A DNA stretch of 53,972 nt from Gammaproteobacteria bacterium (GTDB lineage Bacteria; Pseudomonadota; Gammaproteobacteria; Ga0077536). The DNA is taken from NCBI GenBank assembly GCA_020849475.1, contig JADLGE010000018.1, positions 1 to 53,972 of the forward strand, in the 5' to 3' direction. The translations under genes and the position numbers were made by a program. Positions 36,248 through 43,826 of the stretch are shown here, one piece after another; the stretch's first letter is position 1; every line of letters begins with the position of its first letter. Below the pieces are notes generated by a model. The model was not told the origin of the DNA. It made no database searches and worked only from the letters and a program-made list of their open reading frames with translations.

Positions 36248-37249
36248 ATGACGCACGCGCCGGTGCTGGTGATAGGCGCGGGTGCCTGGGGCACCGCGCT
36301 GGCCAGTGTCTGCGCGCGGGCTGGCCGCCAGGTGCTGCTCTACGACAAGGATGCAACGACCATCGCGGCGCTGGCCGCGACGCGCCGCCATCCGCGTTTT
36401 GCGAGCGAGGTTGAACTCGACGCACGCATCACGCCGCTGGCGACATTGGCGGACTGCCCGGAGCCGGCCTTCGCCATGCTGGTGGTGCCTTATCAGGTCA
36501 TGCGTTCGGCCCTGCGCGATGTGCACGCCGCGCTGCCGATGCTGCGGGCGGTGGCCTGCGCGAGCAAGGGCTTCGAACTCGAAACAGGCATGATGGCGCA
36601 TGAAATTGTCGCCGACGTGCTGGGCCCGGCACTGCCGTTCGCGCAGGTTTCAGGGCCCAACTTCGCGGTCGAGATCCTGCGCGGCAGCCCGGCCGCCATC
36701 ACCATTGGCGCGAGCCAACCCGCGCTCGGCGCCGAACTCGTCAATGCCATGCACGGTCCGGCTTTCCGTCCCTACTACACCGATGATGTCGTCGGGGTCG
36801 AGATTGGCGGTGCGCTCAAGAACGTGATCGCCATCGCCGCCGGCATCGCTGATGGCCTGGCACTCGGCGCCAACACCCGCGCCGCGCTCATCACGCGCGG
36901 CCTGGCCGAGATCGCCCGCTTCGGCATCGCGCGCGGCGGGCGTATGGAAACCTTCATGGGCCTGTCCGGCATGGGCGACCTGGTGCTGACCTGCACCGAC
37001 AACCAGTCGCGCAATCGCCGCTTCGGCATGGCGCTGGCCGAGACCGGTTCGGTGGCCGCTGCCCAGGACCGCGTCGGCGCACTGGTCGAGGGCGTGACGA
37101 CGGCGCAGGCCATCGCCGCCATGGCCACGCGTGAGCAGATTGATATGCCCATCGCCGCCGAGGTGGCGCGGGTGCTGGCCGGCGCCACCTCGCCGCGCGA
37201 AGCGGTGCGGGCGTTGCTGGCGCGCGACCCGACTGCCGAGACGCGCTGA
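36248..37249 (+). CDS. gpsA: Glycerol-3-phosphate dehydrogenase [NAD(P)+]
   Basis: Makes sn-glycerol 3-phosphate from dihydroxyacetone phosphate for phospholipid synthesis. The 333-residue protein has the Rossmann motif GAGAWGTAL, SGPNFAVE, the catalytic lysine in GGALKNVIAIAAGI, NTRAALITRG and GLSGMGDLVLTCT. It is 15 nt downstream of secB. In enterobacteria cysE follows, but here a pilin-like gene does. Confidence 0.96.
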   Translation: MTHAPVLVIGAGAWGTALASVCARAGRQVLLYDKDATTIAALAATRRHPRFASEVELDARITPLATLADCPEPAFAMLVVPYQVMRSALRDVHAALPMLRAVACASKGFELETGMMAHEIVADVLGPALPFAQVSGPNFAVEILRGSPAAITIGASQPALGAELVNAMHGPAFRPYYTDDVVGVEIGGALKNVIAIAAGIADGLALGANTRAALITRGLAEIARFGIARGGRMETFMGLSGMGDLVLTCTDNQSRNRRFGMALAETGSVAAAQDRVGALVEGVTTAQAIAAMATREQIDMPIAAEVARVLAGATSPREAVRALLARDPTAETR

Positions 37250-37262
37250 ACCGCCGCCGCCC

Positions 37263-37289
37263 TAAAGTTCCCGTGCCGCCCGCCGCTAG
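37263..37289 (+). promoter_or_regulatory. Sigma-28 (FliA)-type promoter
   Basis: TAAAGTTC (37263-37270), an 11-bp spacer and GCCGCTAG (37282-37289) match the sigma-28 consensus TAAAGTTT-N11-GCCGATAA at 7 of 8 and 6 of 8 positions with exact spacing. It is in the gpsA/pilin-like gap, about 50 bp before the GTG of the pilin-like gene. This suggests that gene is expressed with flagellar genes. It has not been tested, and the GC-rich -10 differs at two positions. Confidence 0.55.
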
Positions 37290-37340
37290 TCCGACGGACA
37301 GCCTTAACCGGTTGTCGCCATCAGGACTGGAGGCCCTATC

Positions 37341-37778
37341 GTGGAGAAACTGCAGAATCGCTTTTCCTTGAGCGACACCATCTCGGTGATCGTGATACTC
37401 GGCACCTTGTCGGCATTCGCTCTGCCGGGCTTCGCCAACGTCGAGCGCGAATCGCGCCAGGCGGCGCTCGACGAGCTGACGAGCGCGATGCGTAATTCCA
37501 CCGCGCTCGTGCATGCCGTGTGGATGGCGACCGGCGCCAACAGCGCGACGGTGATGCTTGAAGGCCGCGAAGTGAAGGTCAACGCCCAGGGCTATCCGGC
37601 TGACGAGAGCGCGCTGCGCGTCGCGCTGTCGCAGGATCCCGTCGGCCACGGCTATGTGCTGAGCGGCAATGGTTTCGCGCCCGCCGACATCACCCATCCC
37701 GGCGCCTGCACTGTCAGTTACGACACCTCGGTCAATCCCCCGCTGATAAGCTCGCCGGCGCTGCTCGACTGCGAATGA
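37341..37778 (+). CDS. Type IV pilin-like protein with non-canonical processing site
   Basis: The 145-residue protein has a pilin-type N-terminal hydrophobic helix, RFSLSDTISVIVILGTLSAF, followed by an amphipathic stretch and a small globular domain with two cysteines (C123, C144) in the position of the pilin disulfide. The prepilin peptidase site is altered: Arg7 replaces the usual Gly before Phe8, and Asp12 replaces Glu at position +5. GGAGG 7 nt before the GTG is a strong ribosome-binding site. A sigma-28-like promoter lies upstream, and no other pilus gene is nearby. It may be a minor or diverged pseudopilin, or may not be processed. Confidence 0.7.
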   Translation: MEKLQNRFSLSDTISVIVILGTLSAFALPGFANVERESRQAALDELTSAMRNSTALVHAVWMATGANSATVMLEGREVKVNAQGYPADESALRVALSQDPVGHGYVLSGNGFAPADITHPGACTVSYDTSVNPPLISSPALLDCE

Positions 37779-37818
37779 CGCGCGCCGCCTGAATTGGGGC
37801 GCTGCCGACGGGTGGCGC

Positions 37819-38304
37819 CTATTCGAACTCTCCCTCGACCCCCGCGTTGCCCGCGTAGGCGTGCTGGCGCCACGCTTCGAACAAGGCAATCGACACCGCA
37901 TTGGACAGATTGAGACTGCGGCTGCCCGCCACCATGGGAATGCGCACGCGTCTTGCCGGCGGCACCGTGGCCAGCACCGTAGCGGGCAAGCCTCGCGATT
38001 CCGGCCCGAACAGCAGGGCGCTGTCAGCGGGAAATCGAATGTCCGACAACGAGGTCGCGGCCTTGGTCGTGAACGCGAACAGGTTTACCGCGCCCAGACT
38101 TGCGAGACAGGCCTCGAGCGACGCGTGAACCCTTAACTCGGCGAACTCGTGGTAATCCAGACCCGCGCGTCGCAGTTGGCGATCGTCCAACGTGAAACCC
38201 AGTGGTTCGATGAAGTGCAGACGCGCGCCGCTGTTGGCGCACAGCCGTATAATGTTGCCGCTATTCGGCGGAATTTCCGGCTCGTAGAGGATGATGTTGA
38301 ACAC
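37819..38304 (-). CDS. trmL: tRNA (cytidine(34)-2'-O)-methyltransferase
   Basis: SPOUT-class methyltransferase that 2'-O-methylates the wobble base of tRNA-Leu isoacceptors. The 161-residue protein has IILYEPEIPPNSGNIIRLCAN at the N terminus, GPESRGLP, and the knot motif IPMVAGSRSLNLSNAVSI. It begins with GTG. In enterobacteria trmL is in the same direction after gpsA-cysE; here it is on the opposite strand and convergent with the pilin-like gene. Confidence 0.94.
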   Translation of the reverse strand: MFNIILYEPEIPPNSGNIIRLCANSGARLHFIEPLGFTLDDRQLRRAGLDYHEFAELRVHASLEACLASLGAVNLFAFTTKAATSLSDIRFPADSALLFGPESRGLPATVLATVPPARRVRIPMVAGSRSLNLSNAVSIALFEAWRQHAYAGNAGVEGEFE

Positions 38305-38345
38305 GGTGAAAACTTCAGGCGCGGTTCGCGGATGGGAGACCGGTC

Positions 38346-39287
38346 ATGCGGGATGAGGCGCGGCTGGCCATCGATTTATGTGGACTGCGCCTGCGCACAC
38401 CCTTGGTGTTGCTGTCGGGCTGCGTGGGTTTCGGCGAAGAGTACACGCGGGTCGAAGGCTTTTCCAACGCCGACGCCGGCGCCGTGTGCCTGAAGGGCAC
38501 GACCCTCGCGCCGCGTCTCGGCAACCCGGCCCATCGCGTCTATGAGACGCCGGGCGGCATGTTGAACGCCATCGGCCTGCAGAATCCCGGCGCGCGCGCG
38601 GTGGTCGACGACATTCTGCCCAAGCTCGATTTCACTGAAACACGCTTCATCGCCAATGTGTCGGGCTCGACGGTCGAAGAATACGAAGAGGTCACGCGCA
38701 TCTTCGACGATTCACCGATAGACGCCATCGAGATCAATATTTCCTGCCCCAACGTCAAGGAAGGCGGTGTGACTTTCGGCAATGACCCGGACATGTCGGC
38801 GCGCGTGGTGGCGGCCTGCCGGCGCGCCACCAACAAGCCGCTCATCACCAAGCTGTCGCCCAACCAGACCGACATCGCCAACAACGCACGACGCTGCATC
38901 GAGGCAGGCACCAATGGCTTCGCCGTGATCAACACCTTGATGGGCATGGCCATCGACATCGAAGCGCGACGACCGGTGATCGGCAACAACCAGGGTGGCG
39001 TGTCGGGGCCGGCCATCAAGCCCATTGCGGTATTCAAGACCTTTCAGGTGGCGCAGGTGGCGCGGCCGCTGGGTATTCCGATCATCGGCCAAGGCGGCGT
39101 GACATGTGCCGCCGATGCCATCGAGTTCCTGCTCGCAGGCGCCACTGCCGTTGGCGTCGGCACCGGGCTCTTCTACGACCCCATGCTGCTGAAGTCCATC
39201 AACGTCGGTCTGCTTGATTACCTGGACCGCCATGGCATGGCCAGCGTCGGCGAATTGAGCGGGGCCCTCAAGTTGAATGGTGCGTGA
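38346..39287 (+). CDS. pyrD: Dihydroorotate dehydrogenase, class 1B type
   Basis: FMN enzyme that oxidises dihydroorotate to orotate in pyrimidine synthesis. The 313-residue protein has KGTTLAPRLGNPAHRVYET, NISCPNVKEGGVTFG with Cys134 as the active-site base, KLSPNQTDI, INTLMGMAID and GGVSGPAIKPIA. The Cys base and these motifs fit class 1B, which normally pairs with the PyrK iron-sulfur flavoprotein; pyrK is not in this window. Most gammaproteobacteria use the membrane class 2 enzyme instead. The ATG follows GGGAG. It is divergent from trmL with a 41-bp gap. Confidence 0.85.
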   Translation: MRDEARLAIDLCGLRLRTPLVLLSGCVGFGEEYTRVEGFSNADAGAVCLKGTTLAPRLGNPAHRVYETPGGMLNAIGLQNPGARAVVDDILPKLDFTETRFIANVSGSTVEEYEEVTRIFDDSPIDAIEINISCPNVKEGGVTFGNDPDMSARVVAACRRATNKPLITKLSPNQTDIANNARRCIEAGTNGFAVINTLMGMAIDIEARRPVIGNNQGGVSGPAIKPIAVFKTFQVAQVARPLGIPIIGQGGVTCAADAIEFLLAGATAVGVGTGLFYDPMLLKSINVGLLDYLDRHGMASVGELSGALKLNGA

Positions 39288-39294
39288 GACTCGC

Positions 39295-39651
39295 CTAGTC
39301 GCGCGTCAGGCGTTTCAGAAACACGCGCATTTCCTTGGCGGCCTGAATATCGCCGCGCTTTTGCGCGACCTCGATGCCCTGCTCATAGGCGCGCCGCGCT
39401 TCGTCATCATTACCACTCGCGGCGAGCGCCTTGCCAAGCAGTTTCCAGGCGGCTGAATAGTCAGCGTCCAGGCTCACCGCGCGCCTGAGGTGCTCGGCGG
39501 CCTGCGCCGGCGCGTCTTCGAGGCAGGCATTGCCGAGGCTGAAGCGCAACAGGGCGGTCTCGCCCTGGCTGGCGAGCAAGGCCTCGAGTTTTGCGACTAT
39601 TGGTTTCACGGCGCCAGCCGCGCGTGCGCGGCGTTCACTCGCGACCTTCAT
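39295..39651 (-). CDS. Tetratricopeptide (TPR) repeat protein
   Basis: Small 118-residue soluble protein made mostly of TPR helices: LRFSLGNACLEDAPAQAAEH, then YSAAWKLLGKALAASGNDDE and ARRAYEQGIEVAQKRGDIQA, ending in KEMRVFLKRL. TPR units mediate protein contacts; the partner is unknown. It overlaps the end of ntrX by 17 nt in another frame and is the last gene of the ntr transcript. It converges on the pyrD gene with a 7-bp gap. Confidence 0.8.
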   Translation of the reverse strand: MKVASERRARAAGAVKPIVAKLEALLASQGETALLRFSLGNACLEDAPAQAAEHLRRAVSLDADYSAAWKLLGKALAASGNDDEARRAYEQGIEVAQKRGDIQAAKEMRVFLKRLTRD

Positions 39652-41011
39652 CCTTGATGCGCTTGGGATCGATGCCGAGGCTGCGCAGCTTGCGATAGAG
39701 ATGCGTGCGCTCGATGCCGACCCGCTCCGACACGCGGCTCACGCTGCCATTGAAGGCGCGCAGCTGATATTCGAGGTAGGCCTTTTCGAACTGCTCGCGT
39801 GCTTCGCGCAATGGCATGTCAAAGCCCGGCAGCAGCGGCTCGGCGCTGAGCTCGGGTGTGAGCCCCAGCATCGCGTTCACTTCCGAGACTTCGACCTGAC
39901 CGGTGCCGCCCAGGATCAGCAGGCGCTGGATGAAGTTCTTCAGCTCGCGCACATTGCCCGGCCAGTCGTAGTCCTGCAGGCGATGACGCACGGCACTCGC
40001 CAGGGCCCGGCGCGGCAGGCCTTCGCGGGTTTCGAAATAGGTGAGGAAATGATCGACCAGCTCGTCGATATCGCCGCGTCGCTCTCGTAGCGGTGGCACC
40101 GCCAGCGGCAACACGTTGAGGCGGTAATAAAGGTCTTCGCGGAATTTGCCGGCGGTCACGAGCTCGGCGAGATTGCGCCGCGTGCTGGCGATGATGCGCA
40201 CATCGACCGTCACCGGTTCACGCCCGCCGACGCGCAGAAAGGACTGGTTCTCCAACGCACTCAGCAGACGCGCCTGGGTGCTCATGTCCATGTCGGCGAT
40301 ATCTTTCAGGAACAGCGTGCCGCCGTTGGCGAGTTCCAGCGAGCCGAAGCTGACCTTGCCATTGTCTTCGATGCCGAACAGCTCGGCGTCAGGATTCTCG
40401 CGGGCGAGACCGGCGACGCTGACATTGATGAAGCGATTGCCGGCGCGGCTACCCTGGTTGTGGATGAAGCGCGCGATGGTTTCCTTGCCGACACCCGATT
40501 CACCGCTGATGAAAACGCTGGTCTTGTGATCGGCGATGCGTCGCCCGTCGGCGCGCAGCTTTTCCATCTCGGGGCTCGAGCCTATTGGCTCATTGGGCGA
40601 CTGGCTGCGTGCGCGCAGGCCGATGTTTTCCGACACCAGGCTCGCGTTCTCGAGCGCGCGCTGCACGGTCACCAGGATCTTGGCGATCGAGAGCGGCTTC
40701 TCGATGAAGTCATAGGCGCCGAGGCGCGTGGCTTCGACCGCGGTTTCCACCGTGCCATGGCCGGACATCATGATCACGGGCGTGTCGACGGTGGTGCCGT
40801 CGGACCATTCCTTGAGCAGGGTGATGCCGTCGGTGTCGGGCATCCAGATGTCGAGCAGGATCAGATCGGGGCGGCGCTGACGGCGCGCTTCGCGTGCGCG
40901 TTCGGCGTTTTCAGCGATCGTGACTTCGAAGCCCTCGTCTTCGAGGATTTCCTTCAACAGGCCACGGATGTCGGGTTCGTCGTCGACAACCAGAATATGG
41001 GCGGTGGTCAT
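39635..41011 (-). CDS. ntrX: Response regulator NtrX with atypical AAA+ core
   Basis: Response regulator of the NtrY/NtrX pair. The 458-residue protein has a receiver domain with phospho-acceptor Asp54, an AAA+ domain (about 143-370) and a Fis-type helix-turn-helix (YRKLRSLGIDPK near the end). Walker A GESGVGKE (170-177) is kept, and REDLYYRLNVLPL is present. The sigma-54-contacting GAFTGA loop is absent (ELFGIEDNGKVSFGSLE instead), and Walker B, normally FLDE, reads FLKD (Lys236, Asp237). It probably does not activate sigma-54 promoters by ATP hydrolysis and may act as a DNA-binding regulator. Start overlaps ntrY stop. Confidence 0.92.
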   Translation of the reverse strand: MTTAHILVVDDEPDIRGLLKEILEDEGFEVTIAENAERAREARRQRRPDLILLDIWMPDTDGITLLKEWSDGTTVDTPVIMMSGHGTVETAVEATRLGAYDFIEKPLSIAKILVTVQRALENASLVSENIGLRARSQSPNEPIGSSPEMEKLRADGRRIADHKTSVFISGESGVGKETIARFIHNQGSRAGNRFINVSVAGLARENPDAELFGIEDNGKVSFGSLELANGGTLFLKDIADMDMSTQARLLSALENQSFLRVGGREPVTVDVRIIASTRRNLAELVTAGKFREDLYYRLNVLPLAVPPLRERRGDIDELVDHFLTYFETREGLPRRALASAVRHRLQDYDWPGNVRELKNFIQRLLILGGTGQVEVSEVNAMLGLTPELSAEPLLPGFDMPLREAREQFEKAYLEYQLRAFNGSVSRVSERVGIERTHLYRKLRSLGIDPKRIKDEGRE

Positions 41012-43266
41012 ACGGCGTCCTTCATTGGTCTCGGCTCGTTCTGTGCCGGCTCTTTGTCTAGCGGCAGACGGATGATGGCGACCGCGCCCTGGTCCTGGTT
41101 GTTACGCAAGGTGACGACGCCGTTATGTTCCTCGACGATCTTCTTGACGATGGCCAGGCCCAAACCGGTGCCGCGTGCCTTACTGGACACGTACGGCTCG
41201 AAAATGTTCTGCAACAACTGCTCGGGCAAACCATCGCCGCGGTCCTCGATGCGGATCTCGACGTGGTCCGCCTGGGCGTATTGGGTGGTCGAGGTCGAAA
41301 TAATGATATGCGCATTTGCCGGCTCAGGCGACGCCTCGAAGGCGTTCTTGATGAGGTTGTTCATGACTTGGCGCAAGCGCGTGACGTCGCCCGAGAGCGG
41401 CGGCAGATCGGCGGCCAGATGGGTTTCGACGGTGGCGCCGGGATAGGCGCTGCGGAACAGTTCGATGACACCTGACAACAGCGCGTTGATGTCGACCGCG
41501 CCGCGACTGATGGTCGGCGTCTTGGCGTAATCCGAGAAGGTGTTGACGATGGCCTTCATGGTGTCGACCTGCTGCACGATGGTGCTGGTCAGGCGCTCCA
41601 GTGCCTCGCCGTCTTCGGCGCCGAGCTTCTTCAGGTATTTCTGGCGCAGTCGCTCGGCGGCAAGCTGGATGGGAGTCAGAGGATTCTTGATTTCGTGGGC
41701 CAGGCGCCGCGCCACTTCCGACCAGGCGGCGTCGCGCTGACCCTGGATGATGGCGGTGATGTTTTCAAACACGATGACATAGCCGCGCGCGGCGTCGCCC
41801 TCGGCGGCGAGCGCGGTGCCGCGACACATCAACACGCGACGACCGTCCGAGGCGAAGAGCGTGATCTGCTCCTGCCATTGGCGCCGTTGCTCCTCGATGA
41901 GCGGCGCCAGCGCCTCGGCCAGCGGCAGCAGATGCGGATCGGCCTGGCAGGCGGCGAGGAAGGACGTGCCGGGGCGGGCCTCATCACCAAGCTCGAGCAT
42001 GTGCGCGGCGGAGTCGTTGAGGGTGGTGATGCGCGCCGAGTCGTCGAGCGCGATGACGCCCGACGAAAGCTGCCGGAGCACCGTGTCGAGATATTCGCGC
42101 TGGGTCTCGACCTCGACACGCGCGCGGCCGATGCGTCGTGTCATGTCGTTGAAGGAGCTGACCAGGAAGCCCATCTCGTCATTGCTCTGCACCGGCAGAC
42201 TGGTGGTGTAGTCGCCGGCCGCCACGGCCGCCGTGCCGGTCGCCAGATCGCGTATCGGCGCGGCCAGACGCCGTGCGGAGTAGAACGCCGCCCAGACCGC
42301 CGTCACGATGCTGAACAGCAGCACCATGGTCAGCGTCATGGCAAAGCTCAGTTTCAGTTTGTCGCGCAGGTAATCGAGCTCGTGATACTTGGCATAGGCA
42401 TCTTCGACGGTGGCGGCCAGTCGGTTGAGGCGCGGCGAAATCGGATAGAGCGCATGCAGCACGCGGCGCTGGCCTGAGCCCGGTGCGACGTTGACGTTGA
42501 CCACCACGCGCACGAACAAGGTGCCGTCGCGCAATGGATCGAGTCCGATGTAGCTGCGTCCCTGGCGGATCTGCAGCAGCACCGCCTCGGCCGGCAAGTG
42601 CGGAATGAGATCGGAAATGCGACTGCTGGTGGCGAGCGGTTCGCCGTCGCTGCTGAGCAAGGTCAGTTCGTCGGCGCCGCTGTGCGCGCGCATGGTGTCC
42701 AGCACCGCCGGACCGGGTGTCCACGCGCTTGCGACCACGATGCTGTCTGGATCACGCAGGGCATCGAGGTTGAGCGTGGTGCGCTCCGGTGCGCCCTGGC
42801 TGATTTCTTCAGCCATCGCTTCGGTCTGGGACAGCAACTCGCGCATGCGCAAATCGAGTGCTTCGCGACCGAGTTCCAAGGCGCCTTCCAGCGCCTGGCC
42901 AATCTGCACGTCGAACCAGCTGTCGATGCCGCGCTTCAAAAAGTCCAGCGAGAATGAGTAGAGCACGGTCACCGGCAGCACCGCCAGCGCGACGAAGATC
43001 ACCAGCATGCGCAGCGTCAGTCGCGCGCCGGGTTCTCGTGCGCGCAACTGCCGGGCGAGGCGCCGTACGTTGATGCTGATAAGACCGATGAAGGCCAGCA
43101 GTCCCGCGGTGTTGGACAACAACAGCACCGAGTAGAGCGCGCCGAATCGCGCCGAGTTCTGCATCGCCGCGCTCATCAGCACGAGGCTGCCGAGCAGCGA
43201 CAGGCTGAGCAGCGCGACCGCGCCCAGCATCACGGTGCGCGGGCGCTTTACTGCTGGGTTTGCCAT
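41008..43266 (-). CDS. ntrY: Sensor histidine kinase NtrY
   Basis: Membrane histidine kinase partner of NtrX. The 752-residue protein has three N-terminal membrane segments (within residues 12-110), a long extracytoplasmic sensor region, a fourth membrane segment near 310-330, a HAMP domain, a PAS domain, and a kinase core with phospho-acceptor His524 in RRLAHEIKNPLTPIQL. The ATPase domain shows NNLIKNAFEA, EDRGDGLP and ARGTGLGLAIVKKI. The signal is not known; NtrY proteins have been linked to nitrogen and redox sensing. It overlaps both ntrX and the DUF4390 gene. Confidence 0.94.
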   Translation of the reverse strand: MANPAVKRPRTVMLGAVALLSLSLLGSLVLMSAAMQNSARFGALYSVLLLSNTAGLLAFIGLISINVRRLARQLRAREPGARLTLRMLVIFVALAVLPVTVLYSFSLDFLKRGIDSWFDVQIGQALEGALELGREALDLRMRELLSQTEAMAEEISQGAPERTTLNLDALRDPDSIVVASAWTPGPAVLDTMRAHSGADELTLLSSDGEPLATSSRISDLIPHLPAEAVLLQIRQGRSYIGLDPLRDGTLFVRVVVNVNVAPGSGQRRVLHALYPISPRLNRLAATVEDAYAKYHELDYLRDKLKLSFAMTLTMVLLFSIVTAVWAAFYSARRLAAPIRDLATGTAAVAAGDYTTSLPVQSNDEMGFLVSSFNDMTRRIGRARVEVETQREYLDTVLRQLSSGVIALDDSARITTLNDSAAHMLELGDEARPGTSFLAACQADPHLLPLAEALAPLIEEQRRQWQEQITLFASDGRRVLMCRGTALAAEGDAARGYVIVFENITAIIQGQRDAAWSEVARRLAHEIKNPLTPIQLAAERLRQKYLKKLGAEDGEALERLTSTIVQQVDTMKAIVNTFSDYAKTPTISRGAVDINALLSGVIELFRSAYPGATVETHLAADLPPLSGDVTRLRQVMNNLIKNAFEASPEPANAHIIISTSTTQYAQADHVEIRIEDRGDGLPEQLLQNIFEPYVSSKARGTGLGLAIVKKIVEEHNGVVTLRNNQDQGAVAIIRLPLDKEPAQNEPRPMKDAV

Positions 43267-43826
43267 TTGAACCAGCCGCTCGACATGTGCCAGCCCGGTG
43301 AAACGTAGGCGACCGGGATCAGCGGCCCGGGCAAGGATCGGATGGCAAGGCGCAGGCGCATCGAAACTTCCAGCGCCTGCTCGCCCTCGAGCTGGCGTGC
43401 CTCGGCGATGGGCAGATTACGGATGCGTCCCAAATCGTCTATCGCCAGTTCCAGCGAACCATGGATGCGTCGGTCACCGGTGATCTGATCGGCAATGATG
43501 TACTGCTTGCTCAAGGCGTGGCGTTCAATCACGAATTCGCGATGCGCGCTCAGCAACTCGGTGTCCCACAGCAGTTTGCGTGGGCGCGCAACGCGAATGT
43601 CGAGCTCGATGGTGATCGGCACGCCGCTGTTGATGGCATTGATCGCGTCGTCGCTGAATTGGAAATCGGCGTCGGCATCGATCATCACCATGTCATTGGT
43701 GATGTGCTCGTTGGCGGCGGTCAGCGTGATGGTGCCAGCGTGGGCGAGCGGCAACCACAGCAGCATGAACAGCAATGACAACCGCAACGAGCAGGACAGT
43801 GACAGCATGACAGAGCGTTTCAACAT
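43248..43826 (-). CDS. DUF4390 exported protein
   Basis: Conserved 192-residue protein of the DUF4390 family with an N-terminal signal peptide or anchor (hydrophobic to about residue 30, ending LAHAG). The mature part has ADADFQFSDDAINAINSGVP, ITIELDIRVARPRKLLWD and LRLAIRSLPGPLIP. It ends with HMSSGWFKW, a family mark. It overlaps ntrY by 19 nt and rsmB by 7 nt, so it is part of the rsmB-DUF4390-ntrYX transcript. No function is established. Confidence 0.85.
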   Translation of the reverse strand: MLKRSVMLSLSCSLRLSLLFMLLWLPLAHAGTITLTAANEHITNDMVMIDADADFQFSDDAINAINSGVPITIELDIRVARPRKLLWDTELLSAHREFVIERHALSKQYIIADQITGDRRIHGSLELAIDDLGRIRNLPIAEARQLEGEQALEVSMRLRLAIRSLPGPLIPVAYVSPGWHMSSGWFKWQTQQ

